In this document: positions 1 through 8,517 of the stretch, in pieces | Numbering within the stretch: position 1 is the first letter of the stretch | Layout of the letters: the number at the start of each line of letters is the position of its first letter | Source: Moraxella bovis | GTDB lineage: Bacteria; Pseudomonadota; Gammaproteobacteria; Pseudomonadales; Moraxellaceae | Assembly (NCBI RefSeq): GCF_002014975.1 | Contig: NZ_MUXV01000022.1 | Coordinates: 1-64,000 of the forward strand | Direction: 5' to 3' | DNA length: 64,000 nt | Made by a program: the position numbers and the translations under genes | The notes under the pieces: model-generated | The model's input: the letters and a program-made list of their open reading frames with translations, nothing else | The model's database searches: none | What the model was told of the DNA's origin: nothing

Positions 1-2
1 CA

Positions 3-242
3 CAAACCAATGGCAAAGCTGAACAGGAGATACGAACATTGATGGAGCTTTGGCATCATCAACATGAGTTTGTCAGCAGTGAACATAGAAAGCAAGAATT
101 AACCAGATTTCTTAATTTCTATAACACTGTTAGACCACATTCATCTTTAACCAAAAAAGATGAGATTACAGGAAAAACTTTGACTTTTACGCCTTATGAA
201 TGGTTAGAGTTTTATTTTAAACAAAGTGTAAATAACGGGTGA
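3..242 (+). CDS. IS481-like transposase, C-terminal part (cut by window edge)
   Basis: An open frame runs in from the left edge and ends at a TGA at 240-242. It reads TNGKAEQEIRTL near its start and FYNTVRPHSSL near residue 50. These are the DDE (rve) integrase-core motifs around the last catalytic Glu and the 'RPH' helix of IS481/IS3-type transposases. Only about 79 residues are present, so it cannot be told whether the element is intact to the left. The first in-frame ATG (39) is internal to the domain and is not a real start. The family assignment is inferred from motifs alone; IS3-type orfB is the alternative. Confidence 0.7.
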   Translation, partial: QTNGKAEQEIRTLMELWHHQHEFVSSEHRKQELTRFLNFYNTVRPHSSLTKKDEITGKTLTFTPYEWLEFYFKQSVNNG

Positions 243-252
243 GGTTTTTACA
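227..252. repeat. Possible right end of the IS element
   Basis: TGTAAAT...TTTTTACA overlaps the transposase stop codon and begins with TGT, as many IS481/IS3 ends do. It could be the terminal inverted repeat. The left end lies outside the window, so this cannot be confirmed. Confidence 0.35.
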
Positions 253-286
253 GATAATCCTATTGTATGCCATTTGTTTTACAAAA

Positions 287-1140
287 TCAACCAAGTTTCT
301 CGCCAAATTCATGGCTTAAATGAATCGCCACGCCACGCCCATGCCACTTAGACAACTGCGACAGCGTGCGATAAAACGCAGGAACATCGTGCATACTCAA
401 ATGGCTGATTTTGGCAGGGGGCGACCCCAAAAAATTCTGTGCTGACCACGCCGAATCGGACCCAATCAGCTCCCAGCCCGTATCGGTCAAAACAAACGCC
501 CCAATCTGCCCAATGGCGTGTCCATCAAGTGGCACAAGCAAAATCTCGCCATTGCTGTGGGGTAATTCCCAAGCCGTTTTGGGGGCGTGTGGCATATCAA
601 GACATAGGTTTTGTGGTAGGGCTTTGGGTAAAAATTGCTCCACCGCCACAAATCGGCTCTCTGTATCGGTTGGCATTAAATCGGGTAAAAAGCCTTGTTT
701 TAGGGCTTTAATGCCTTTTAAGGGTCTTAAAAAATCCAAGGCAAGCCGTCTGCCAATCAAGGCAATGTTGGCAAAATCCTTTAAGCCTGCAATGTGGTCG
801 GCATGAAAATGGGAAATAATCACGCCTTCCAACTCCCTAATGTTCAAGCCAAATTCTTGTAATTGATGGCAAATGTGTTGGGACGGATTAAAAAACACAG
901 GCGTGATTTTGGCGTACAAGGCATACACGCCCCGACTGGCAAAAAATGCTCGGCATAGCCTGTGTCCCACAGCCAAAAGCGTCCATTGGCTTCCAATAAA
1001 AACACCCGAGCAGGAAATTCACACGCCCCAAATCCTGCCCCACGCACCGCCACGCAAGCAGGGTGGGTGCAGTAGCCTGCCTGAAAAAAGTGGATTTTGC
1101 CATTGTTTGCCTTTGTGATAAATTGTTTTAAATCTGCAAG
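287..1140 (-). pseudogene. Metallo-beta-lactamase-fold hydrolase, frameshifted
   Basis: The C-terminal 220 residues carry the zinc motif SHFHADHIAG of MBL-fold hydrolases, followed by further metal-ligand-like stretches (LVPLDGHAIGQIG). The missing N-terminus lies in another frame upstream, readable as GKIHFFQAGYC, then LEANGRFWLWDTGYAEHF. The two frames join at a run of six A (941-946 on the plus strand); seven would restore the frame. No ATG, GTG or TTG start is visible in the N-terminal frame, which opens after a stop at 1141-1143. The gene is therefore broken, or the homopolymer was misread, or it switches phase. Related intact proteins are quorum-lactonase-like hydrolases of unknown substrate. 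Confidence 0.7.
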
Positions 1141-1304
1141 TTAGTATAGCATAATTGCCAAAATTTTTATCATTATGCAAATTTCAGCCCAACCCCTCTC
1201 ATTTATAACCCCAACTAATACCTACCTATCAAAATTATCCATTATCGCCAATAATCCAAATCCCTTATAATACCCCCCATTTATTAACCAGTTAGGAACA
1301 CAAA

Positions 1305-1463
1305 ATGACCCACCCTGTCAAATCCTACGCCGCTTTTTCGGCAACCACCCCACTTGCCCCTTATGCTTTTGAACGCCGGAGAGTGATTTTTGGGGTTTTT
1401 GTGATAATTGAAGATATGGTAGTAGCCAAAAAACCATGCTGCACCCACCCATGGTTAATATAA
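1305..1463 (+). pseudogene. 5' stub of a zinc-type alcohol dehydrogenase gene
   Basis: A start at 1305, following GTTAGGAACA, opens a 53-codon frame. Its first 25 residues (MTHPVKSYAAFSATTPLAPY and onward to ERR) match the N-terminus of NADPH-dependent, zinc-containing alcohol/aldehyde dehydrogenases of the YahK/AdhC type. After about 1381 the homology stops abruptly and an unrelated tail runs to a stop at 1461-1463. The catalytic and cofactor domains are absent, so this is a deletion remnant. A TATAAT at about 1266 may be the old promoter. Confidence 0.6.
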
Positions 1464-1596
1464 TGAAACACCCAGTTTGCGTCTTCAAACCGTAAAATAT
1501 TAACTTTTGTTTAAGCTGTCTTTTTGGTTTTTGTTACAGTGTGTTTTTTGGATGAGTGCTTAATTTTTTGTTGTTAATATCACAACTTTTTTGTCG

Positions 1597-1625
1597 TTTA
1601 CACCGCACGTTTGAAAGGTTATAAT
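1597..1625 (+). promoter_or_regulatory. Promoter for the FAD-linked oxidoreductase gene
   Basis: TTTACA (1597-1602), a 17-bp spacer, and TATAAT (1620-1625) form a good sigma-70 promoter. It sits about 55 bp upstream of the start at 1682. The stretch 1464-1596 holds nothing else that I can recognise. Confidence 0.7.
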
Positions 1626-1681
1626 GCGTCATTGTATGATATTAATACATTTCAAATTTTAATGAGACATAGAGAGCCATC

Positions 1682-3076
1682 ATGACCCACACCACGTTTT
1701 TGGATGAGGTTCGTCATATACTTGACGACAGCCAAATCAAAACCGACCCTGACAGCCTAGACAACTGGGGCAAGGACTGGACAAAGCATTTTGCTCCTGC
1801 CCCAAATGCCGTTGTTTTTCCCAAGACAACCGAACAAGTCGCCCACATCGTCCGCCTTGCCAACACCCATAGCATCTGCCTTGTAGCAAGCGGTGGACGG
1901 ACAGGCTTATCGGCAGGGGCGGTGGCAAGCAATGGTGAAGTGGTGGTAAGTTTTGATAAAATGAATGCCATTGGCACGTTTTATGAAGCCGACCGCATGG
2001 TGGAGGTCGAAGCTGGCGTGGTCACCAAAGCCTTGCAAGAGTTTGCCGAATCCAAAAATCTATACTATGCGGTGGATTTTGCCTCATCGGGGTCAAGCCA
2101 AATCGGGGGTAATATCGGCACCAACGCAGGTGGCATTAAGGTAATCCGCTATGGTATGACTCGTAACCAAATCCTAGGCTTGACGGTGGTAACAGGCAAG
2201 GGCGACATTTTGGAGCTAAATGGCGGTATGCTAAAAAACGCCACAGGGTACGATTTTCGTCATCTGTTTATCGGAGCAGAAGGCACGCTTGGCTTTGTAA
2301 CTCGTGCATTGATAAAACTTGAAAAACAGCCTGTGAATCTAACGGCAATGGTTTTGGGTGTGCCTGATTTTGGTTCGGTGGTCAAACTGCTTGATAAGTT
2401 TGGCAAGGCGTTACATTTGACCGCTTTTGAATTTTTTGACAGCGTGGCAATCGATAAGGTATTGACCGCAGGACACGCCAAAGAACCCTTTGAGAGCCGT
2501 ACGTCTTTTTATGTTTTGCTAGAATTTGAAGCCGTCTCCGATGACGTGCTAGACACCGCCATGAGTGTATTTGAAAGTTGCACCGAAGACGGTCTTATTG
2601 AAGACGGTGTGATGAGCCAAAGCGTGGGGCAACTGCATGAACTTTGGAAATTGCGTGAGAGCATTTCTGAGACGATTTCGGCGTTTACCCCTTACAAAAA
2701 TGACGTGTCGGTGCTGATTACGCATTTGGGCGATTTTATCAATGACATTGAGCAGATTGTCAAGGACAATTATCCGGATTTTGAGATTTGCTGGTTTGGG
2801 CATATTGGCGATGGTAATTTGCACCTAAATATCCTAAAACCTGACAATCTCACCAAAGACGACTTTTTTGCCAAATGCCAAACGGTCAATAAATACGTCT
2901 TTGAAACGGTCAAAAAATACAAAGGCTCAATCAGTGCCGAGCATGGCGTGGGCATGACCAAAAAGCCATATCTAGACTACACTCGCTCGCCTGCCGAGAT
3001 TGAATACATGAAAGCGGTGAAGGCGGTGTTTGACCCTAATGGGATTATGAACCGTGGTAAGATTTTTGATAGTTAA
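1682..3076 (+). CDS. FAD-binding oxidoreductase, GlcD / D-2-hydroxyacid dehydrogenase family
   Basis: A 464-residue flavoprotein of the VAO/PCMH type. The N-terminal half is an FAD_binding_4 domain, with PKTTEQVAHIVRLAN at about 40-60, the pyrophosphate loop SGGRTGLSAGAV, and GSSQIGGNIGTNAGG. The C-terminal half is a FAD-oxidase_C domain, ending with GHIGDGNLHLNI and the conserved SAEHGVGMTKKPYL. Members oxidise D-2-hydroxy acids (D-lactate, glycolate, D-2-hydroxyglutarate) and pass electrons to quinone or an electron-transfer protein. The substrate cannot be told here. Length is normal and the gene looks intact. It stands alone behind its own promoter. Confidence 0.85.
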   Translation: MTHTTFLDEVRHILDDSQIKTDPDSLDNWGKDWTKHFAPAPNAVVFPKTTEQVAHIVRLANTHSICLVASGGRTGLSAGAVASNGEVVVSFDKMNAIGTFYEADRMVEVEAGVVTKALQEFAESKNLYYAVDFASSGSSQIGGNIGTNAGGIKVIRYGMTRNQILGLTVVTGKGDILELNGGMLKNATGYDFRHLFIGAEGTLGFVTRALIKLEKQPVNLTAMVLGVPDFGSVVKLLDKFGKALHLTAFEFFDSVAIDKVLTAGHAKEPFESRTSFYVLLEFEAVSDDVLDTAMSVFESCTEDGLIEDGVMSQSVGQLHELWKLRESISETISAFTPYKNDVSVLITHLGDFINDIEQIVKDNYPDFEICWFGHIGDGNLHLNILKPDNLTKDDFFAKCQTVNKYVFETVKKYKGSISAEHGVGMTKKPYLDYTRSPAEIEYMKAVKAVFDPNGIMNRGKIFDS

Positions 3077-3154
3077 GGATTGTTAAATTTAAAAACCCAT
3101 CTTAATAAATTCATCAAAGAGTTTTAAATTACCACAAATTTATGATATATAAAT

Positions 3155-3222
3155 GTAGGGACGTGCTGAGCACGTCCTTTAATATGCCGTTATTTTCATA
3201 GGTGTGTACAGCACACCCTTAC
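3155..3222. repeat. Intergenic palindromic repeat (REP-like)
   Basis: Two adjacent hairpins are seen: GGACGTGC-TGA-GCACGTCC at 3159-3177, and GGTGTG-TACAG-CACACC at 3201-3217. A very similar hairpin recurs at 58026-58044, so this is a dispersed palindromic repeat. It may also help end transcription of the upstream gene. Confidence 0.6.
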
Positions 3223-3277
3223 AAAGCCTGTGGTAAATATCAAGTTCGTTAGCTATAAGACAGTTTTTATTTGTAAA

Positions 3278-3781
3278 ATGATAAAAAAACTTCGCAAAAC
3301 TTTATTTTCCGCCTTGACTTACCTTGTGATGTTTGTCGTCATCTACACAGCGGTCAATCTGTGGCGGTCGCCTGTCATGCCTGACAGTCCCAAACTTGTC
3401 TATCAAAACAGCACAGGGCAGGTGGTCGATGTCGTCTCACAAAGTTATGATACGCCTGTGCTTATCTACTTTTGGGGGTCGTGGTGTGGGGTGTGTCGCA
3501 CAACCAGCCCTAACGTCCAAGCCCTGCACGCTGATGGTCGTGATGTGCTAAGCGTGGCAGTGTCATCGGGCGATGACAATGAATTACTTGCTTATATGAA
3601 CAAACACGGCTATGATTTTTATACCATCAATGACCAACATGGGGCGGTATTTGGCGAGTGGGGTGGACAGGTAACACCATCCTTTGTGATATTAGATGAT
3701 GGCAAAGTCGCTCAAAGTTTTACAGGCATTGCACCGCTTTGGCTGTTAAAATTACGGCTGTGGTGGGTAGGACTGTATTAG
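3278..3781 (+). CDS. Membrane-anchored thioredoxin-like disulfide oxidoreductase (ScsD/TlpA-like)
   Basis: A 167-residue protein with one N-terminal membrane segment (about 8-28) and a periplasmic thioredoxin fold. The active site is WCGVC (Cys70, Cys73) in the context YFWGSWCGVC, and the cis-Pro loop is VTPSFVI. This is the layout of ScsD/TlpA-type proteins, which reduce or exchange disulfides in the cell envelope. I chose the ATG at 3278 because it leaves a clean basic-plus-hydrophobic anchor; a GTG at 3230 would add 16 residues read from repeat-like sequence. No partner genes (scsB/dsbD) are adjacent. Confidence 0.75.
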   Translation: MIKKLRKTLFSALTYLVMFVVIYTAVNLWRSPVMPDSPKLVYQNSTGQVVDVVSQSYDTPVLIYFWGSWCGVCRTTSPNVQALHADGRDVLSVAVSSGDDNELLAYMNKHGYDFYTINDQHGAVFGEWGGQVTPSFVILDDGKVAQSFTGIAPLWLLKLRLWWVGLY

Positions 3782-3874
3782 GGCTTGCCCCCAATTCTTT
3801 TAGTATGAATACCAAAAACTTACCATGCCCACTTTGTCCCATCGTGCATCAGTTCTGGTCAGTTCTATGTAGCT

Positions 3875-5179
3875 CTACATAATCCCATCTTTATCCTTAC
3901 CCATCCCCAGCACCCAATTTAACAAAATCGCCATAAAGGTTGCCGTGCCGATACCACCCAAATCAAACGAACCAATCATCAAACCAAAATTACCCGTGCC
4001 CAAAATCACGGTAATCGCCCCGACCATCAGGTTTTTGTTATCACTAAAATCCACCTTATTGTCAATCCAAATTTTCGCTCCTGCAATGGTAATCAGACCA
4101 AACACGACAATGGACGCACCTGTCAGCACAGGCGTGGGAATGGTTTGGATTAACGCCCCGAATTTTGGTGACAAGCCTAGACAAATCGCAAACACCCCCG
4201 CCACAACAAACACGAGCGTAGAGTACACCCGAGTAATCGCCATGACCCCAATGTTCTCGCCATAAGTCGTCATGCCAGTACCGCCTACCCCTGCCGAGAG
4301 TGCTGTTGCCACACCGTCCGCCACGAATGCTTTGCCAAGCTGTGGGGTAAGATTCTCGCCTGTCATCGCCCCCACCGCCTTGATATGCCCCAAGTTCTCC
4401 GCCACAAGGATAAACGCCACAGGGGCGATGATAAGCATGGCGTTCATGTCAAACACAGGAGCGGAGAAGTTTGGCACGCCAAACCAGCTTGCCTGCCCAA
4501 TCACACCAAAATCAATCGGCTTACCAAACCCCATGCCATTGGCGACAACGGCATAAATAGCATAAGCAAGCACCAGACCTAATAGAAGCAGGAGTCTTTT
4601 TACAAAGCCCTTGGCAAACACCGCAATACCACTCATGCAAAGCACTGTAACTAGTGTCATAGCAAGCTCAAAGGGCTTACCTGCCACGCTTGACACCGTA
4701 ACGGGGGCAAGGTTTAGTCCGATAATCATGACGACCGCACCTGTTACCACAGGGGGCATGAGCTTTTCAATCCAGCGAGTGCCTGTTCCCATGACGATAA
4801 AACCAATCAAGGCATAGACCACACCGCAAGCGATGATGCCACCGAGTGCCACGCCAAGATTGGGGTTCGCCCCAGAGCCTGTCGCATGAGCGGTCGCCGC
4901 CGCCACAACGCCAATAAAGGCAAAGGACGACCCCAAATAGCTCGGCACTCGTCCGCCTGTCATGACAAAAAACAAAATCGTACAAATCCCACTCATCATA
5001 ATGGCAAGATTGGCATCAAAGCCCATTAAAATGGGGGCAAGCACGGTCGCCCCAAACATGGCAAGGACGTGCTGAATGCCAAGCATGACCGTCTGAGCAG
5101 GGGGCAAGTATTCATAGGTGGCAACAGGACTTGTGGCAATGTCGCCTTTGTAGGGGGTGAATTTGGGAAAGAATGACAT
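3875..5179 (-). CDS. uraA: Uracil permease (NCS2 family)
   Basis: A 434-residue polytopic membrane protein with about 14 hydrophobic segments. It begins with the UraA-type signature around LPPAQTVMLGIQHVLAMFGA and includes the conserved VAENLGHIKAVG, which in UraA carries the uracil- and proton-binding Glu of TM8. It imports uracil with protons and feeds pyrimidine salvage. Length is typical. It is followed by a convergent gene and has no evident operon partner. Confidence 0.9.
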   Translation of the reverse strand: MSFFPKFTPYKGDIATSPVATYEYLPPAQTVMLGIQHVLAMFGATVLAPILMGFDANLAIMMSGICTILFFVMTGGRVPSYLGSSFAFIGVVAAATAHATGSGANPNLGVALGGIIACGVVYALIGFIVMGTGTRWIEKLMPPVVTGAVVMIIGLNLAPVTVSSVAGKPFELAMTLVTVLCMSGIAVFAKGFVKRLLLLLGLVLAYAIYAVVANGMGFGKPIDFGVIGQASWFGVPNFSAPVFDMNAMLIIAPVAFILVAENLGHIKAVGAMTGENLTPQLGKAFVADGVATALSAGVGGTGMTTYGENIGVMAITRVYSTLVFVVAGVFAICLGLSPKFGALIQTIPTPVLTGASIVVFGLITIAGAKIWIDNKVDFSDNKNLMVGAITVILGTGNFGLMIGSFDLGGIGTATFMAILLNWVLGMGKDKDGIM

Positions 5180-5323
5180 ATTTTTACCTTATCGTTTTAA
5201 ATTTAGATTTTCATTTTTATAAAAAAGCGACAATTAAAAATCATCGCCTTAGAGTATGCTTGTCTTTTCTGTTTCTACAAATTTTAAAATGCAATTGTAT
5301 TACAAAGGGCAGGCATGCCTTAA

Positions 5324-5926
5324 CTATTGTGGCTTTATCAGTTTATTTTGGCTTAGCAAATCGGTCTCAGACAGTCGCCAACGCCCTTTTTTCTTACTTG
5401 CCGAGCGACCTTTTAGGGCAGTGTTGCCCAAAAGTTTGTGCATGGAATGGCTAGAATGAGCATGACAAATCGCACACGCCAGCCCGTCCGCCGCATCCGC
5501 TTGTGGCACAACATCAAGGGCGAGCAGACGACACACCATTGCCGTTACTTGCTCTTTGTCCGCCGCCCCATAGCCACACACCGCCTGCTTGATTTGCCGA
5601 GCGGTGTATTCTGACACCGTCAAACCCTGTGCCGTCAAAGACGCAATCGCCGCCCCCCGAGCCTGCCCGAGCTTTAGGGCACTATCAGGGTTGGTCGCCA
5701 TAAACACCTGCTCAATGGCAGAATGTATGGGCTCATCGTGGTATTTTTGATAATGACCGACAATGCGTGCAATGCCATTAAAAATCTGACTGATGCGCAC
5801 CGGCATATCCGTGCTGTCAGTGCGTATCGTCCCTGCATCTATAAAGGTCAAGCGGTCGCCCACCGCACGCACAATGCCATAACCTGTCATGCGAGAGCCA
5901 GGGTCTATGCCGATGATGAGTGTCAT
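5324..5926 (-). CDS. ruvC: Holliday junction resolvase RuvC
   Basis: A 200-residue RuvC. It starts MTLIIGIDPGSRMTGYG, containing the first catalytic Asp (Asp8). It carries SAIEQVF (the Glu of the active site), the DNA-binding stretch around GYGAADKEQV, and DAADGLACAICH with the C-terminal acidic pair. It cuts Holliday junctions as part of RuvABC. The C-terminus is about 25 residues longer than in E. coli and basic. ruvA and ruvB are not nearby, so the gene is separate from its usual partners. Confidence 0.93.
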   Translation of the reverse strand: MTLIIGIDPGSRMTGYGIVRAVGDRLTFIDAGTIRTDSTDMPVRISQIFNGIARIVGHYQKYHDEPIHSAIEQVFMATNPDSALKLGQARGAAIASLTAQGLTVSEYTARQIKQAVCGYGAADKEQVTAMVCRLLALDVVPQADAADGLACAICHAHSSHSMHKLLGNTALKGRSASKKKGRWRLSETDLLSQNKLIKPQ

Positions 5927-6066
5927 ATTAATGAAATCTACCCAAAAAATATTAAAAGATAAATGTTAAAAATTGTTACCCTTGCCTTTAAAAAGTTGGC
6001 GTTAGCACAAACATTTGGTATTATAAACTATTTTGTGTTAAATTTCTAAACTAATAAGGAAAACGT

Positions 6067-6639
6067 ATGGGCGTTGTTGTGGGTATTGCTTTGGTGTGGT
6101 TCATCATTGAAATGCTGATTTGGTATCTGTTGGCTCAATTTATGAGCGGTTGGCTTGTGTTTTTGTGGTTTGTTGTGGCGTTTTTTATTGGCTTGGCACT
6201 CATCAAAAAAGCTGCCAGCACTCTAAACCCCATGGCCCAGCAGATGAAAAATGGCGTTATCCCCAACCCTGCCAATCAGCCCCCCGAGTCCACCATTACC
6301 AAATCAGTAGCGATCGGCATTGCAGGGATTTTGTTTGTCCTACCGGGCATCTTGACCGACATCGGAGCGTTTTTGCTACTCCTACCTGCCATTCAAAAGG
6401 TGCTGACCACCAAAGCCAAAAACTACGCCATGAACAACCAAGAAAAAATGATGGCAATGATGGCAAAACAAATGGGTGGACAAAGCCCCTTTGGTGACAT
6501 GGGCGGTGTGAACCCCAATAACCCTTTTGGACAAGGCAATCCCTTTGGTAATGGCGGTTTTGGCGGTAATTATGGTAATTCTCGCACCACCATTGACGGA
6601 CAGGCCAAAACAGTTAAAAAATCAGCAAATGATGATTAA
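6067..6639 (+). CDS. fxsA: FxsA family membrane protein
   Basis: A 190-residue protein with three or four hydrophobic segments in the first 120 residues, including the FxsA core GILFVLPGILTDIGAFLLLLP. FxsA in E. coli relieves exclusion of phage T7 in F-plasmid cells when overproduced; its normal role is unknown. The tail (about 125-175) is low-complexity, rich in Met, Gly, Asn and Phe, and probably disordered in the cytoplasm. RBS AAGGAAAACGT precedes the ATG. Confidence 0.85.
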   Translation: MGVVVGIALVWFIIEMLIWYLLAQFMSGWLVFLWFVVAFFIGLALIKKAASTLNPMAQQMKNGVIPNPANQPPESTITKSVAIGIAGILFVLPGILTDIGAFLLLLPAIQKVLTTKAKNYAMNNQEKMMAMMAKQMGGQSPFGDMGGVNPNNPFGQGNPFGNGGFGGNYGNSRTTIDGQAKTVKKSANDD

Positions 6640-6680
6640 ATTAACCTTAAATCATTATTTAAATTAATCTTAATATTAAT

Positions 6681-6714
6681 AAAAAATCGCTTAATATCAA
6701 ATTAGGCGATTTTT
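6681..6714. terminator. Bidirectional terminator between fxsA and epmB
   Basis: AAAATCGC...GGCGATTTT inverted repeat with A and T runs on either side, lying between two convergent genes. Confidence 0.6.
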
Positions 6715-6718
6715 AAAT

Positions 6719-7732
6719 TTAACAATTTTTATAAATATCAATCGGCACTTTATATGGTTTACCCGCCACTTCTTGCACCAGTTTCGGCACAAGATAGCCC
6801 GATAATTTTTCCAAAAGTTGCCAATAAATCTGTATCGCTCTGTCTGTCGGCAAATCAAAATGAGCCGACCCTGCCACTTTATCCAAAATATGCAAATAAT
6901 ACGGCAACACCCCAATATCAAATAACGCATGGCTTAATTGGCACAATATCTCTACATTATCATTAACCCCTTTTAATAACACGCTTTGATTTAATAATAC
7001 CACGCCATGTTTTTTTAGGGTTTGGCATTTTTGGGCAAGGGCGTTGTCTATTTCATTGGCGTGATTGATATGTAGCACCATGACGATATTTTTTGGGCAA
7101 TGTGCCAATATATCAATAAACTCATCATCAATACGGTTTGGCAATATCGCAGGCAGTCGGGTATGAATGCGAATGGTCTTAATATTATCAATATCAGACA
7201 ACGCCCTAATCCATTCATTAAAACGGCGATTGTTAATATTTAATGGGTCGCCCCCGCTTAATAGCACTTCATTGATGTTTTTGTCATTGGCGATATAGTG
7301 GCAGATTTGGCGAATGTCTTGGCTGTTTGGCAAATTTGCCCCATAGTCAAAATGCTGACGAAAACAATAACGACAATGCACCGCACACGCCCCCGTTACC
7401 GTGATTAAGGCTCGGCTTTGGTATTTGTGCAATAATCCCTTGATAGGGTTATGAGTATTTTCGTCCAATGGGTCGGCAGTATAGCCCGCCACAGGCAAAC
7501 TCTCGGCAATGTCGGGTAGGATTTGACGTAATAAAGGGTCGTTGGGGTCGCCCTTTTTCATCTTTTGGATAAAGGCGTGTGGCACTCTTAAGGGGAACTT
7601 GGTAGGGGCATGAAATTCGTTTGGTAAGGGCAATTCTAACAACTCGTAAAGGCTTGCCACGTCGCTTATGGCATTCGATAACTCTTTTTGCCAGTTGGGC
7701 TGATTAAAAAAAATGTCGTTCATTTTTGACAA
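6719..7732 (-). CDS. epmB: EF-P (R)-beta-lysylation protein EpmB
   Basis: A 337-residue radical-SAM protein of the KamA family. The CxxxCxxC cluster motif is in CAVHCRYCFRQHF, and the glycine-rich SAM-binding stretch is LLSGGDPLN. EpmB converts lysine to (R)-beta-lysine for attachment to elongation factor P by EpmA. It is divergent from efp, its functional target, across an 88-bp gap, which supports the assignment over a catabolic lysine 2,3-aminomutase (those are longer). Start MSKMNDIFFNQPNWQ is normal for EpmB. Confidence 0.9.
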   Translation of the reverse strand: MSKMNDIFFNQPNWQKELSNAISDVASLYELLELPLPNEFHAPTKFPLRVPHAFIQKMKKGDPNDPLLRQILPDIAESLPVAGYTADPLDENTHNPIKGLLHKYQSRALITVTGACAVHCRYCFRQHFDYGANLPNSQDIRQICHYIANDKNINEVLLSGGDPLNINNRRFNEWIRALSDIDNIKTIRIHTRLPAILPNRIDDEFIDILAHCPKNIVMVLHINHANEIDNALAQKCQTLKKHGVVLLNQSVLLKGVNDNVEILCQLSHALFDIGVLPYYLHILDKVAGSAHFDLPTDRAIQIYWQLLEKLSGYLVPKLVQEVAGKPYKVPIDIYKNC

Positions 7733-7820
7733 AACTTAGTAATTTTCAGTATAATAGACGGTTAAAATGCGTCATTATAACGCATTTTACTTTTTATTTT
7801 TATTTTTTAAGGTAATTTTC

Positions 7821-8390
7821 ATGGCAAGTTTTTCTACCAATGATTTTAAAGCAGGCTTAAAAGTCATGCTTGACGGCAACCCCTGCTCTATCCTAGAGAA
7901 CGAATACGTCAAACCCGGTAAAGGTCAAGCCTTTAACCGTGTCAAACTGCGTAACCTAAAAACCGGTAAAGTCCTAGAACAAACCTTCAAATCAGGCGAC
8001 AGCCTAGAAGGGGCGGACGTGGTGGATACCGAGATGGAATACTTGTACAATGACGGCGAGTTTTGGCATTTCATGCACCCTGAGACCTTTGAGCAAATGC
8101 AAGCCGACAAAAACGCCATGGGCGACTCAGCACAATGGCTAAAAGAAAACTCAAACGCTCGTTGCACCATTACCCTATTTAACGGCTCGCCACTGTCGGT
8201 TACTCCGCCAAACTTCGTGGAGCTTGAAATCGTTGAGACCGACCCTGGTGTGCGTGGCGACACCTCAGGCGGTGGCGGTAAGCCTGCCAAACTAGAAACA
8301 GGGGCGGTGGTGCGTGTGCCACTATTTGTCCAACAAAATGAAGTGGTTAAAGTAGATACCCGTACGGGAGAATATCTGTCTCGTGTGTGA
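7821..8390 (+). CDS. efp: Translation elongation factor P
   Basis: A 189-residue EF-P that relieves ribosome stalling at polyproline. Lys34 in [12 protein letters not shown] is the lysine modified by the EpmA/EpmB pathway, and epmB is next door. The three beta-barrel domains are complete, and it ends in the usual TGEYLSRV. I chose the ATG at 7821 (RBS AAGGTAA) rather than 7767 because it gives the standard N-terminus [10 protein letters not shown]. Confidence 0.95.
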   Translation: MASFSTNDFKAGLKVMLDGNPCSILENEYVKPGKGQAFNRVKLRNLKTGKVLEQTFKSGDSLEGADVVDTEMEYLYNDGEFWHFMHPETFEQMQADKNAMGDSAQWLKENSNARCTITLFNGSPLSVTPPNFVELEIVETDPGVRGDTSGGGGKPAKLETGAVVRVPLFVQQNEVVKVDTRTGEYLSRV

Positions 8391-8401
8391 TATTTGACAC
8401 G

Positions 8402-8430
8402 AAAAAAACAGTCCAAATGGGCTGTTTTTT
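8402..8430 (+). terminator. efp terminator
   Basis: AAAAAACAG-CC...GG-CTGTTTTTT hairpin ending in a T run, 12 bp after the efp stop. Confidence 0.75.
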
Positions 8431-8470
8431 GTTTTTAGTACAGTACATACCTTGCTTTTTTATGGCAATA

Positions 8471-8503
8471 AAAAACCCAAAAGCATAACACTTTTGGGTT
8501 TTT
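8471..8503. terminator. Bidirectional terminator
   Basis: A perfect 13-bp inverted repeat, AAAAACCCAAAAG / CTTTTGGGTTTTT, lies between the convergent efp and channel genes. It serves the minus-strand channel gene as well. Confidence 0.8.
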
Positions 8504-8517
8504 GTATGATGAGCTGA

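Noticed and set aside
411-806. Plus-strand frame of 131 codons inside the metallo-hydrolase
   Set aside because: It is antisense to a recognisable protein and shows no family features.
3230-3277. Longer N-terminus of the thioredoxin-like protein from GTG 3230
   Set aside because: It reads out of the flanking repeat and would mask a normal membrane anchor that starts at ATG 3278.
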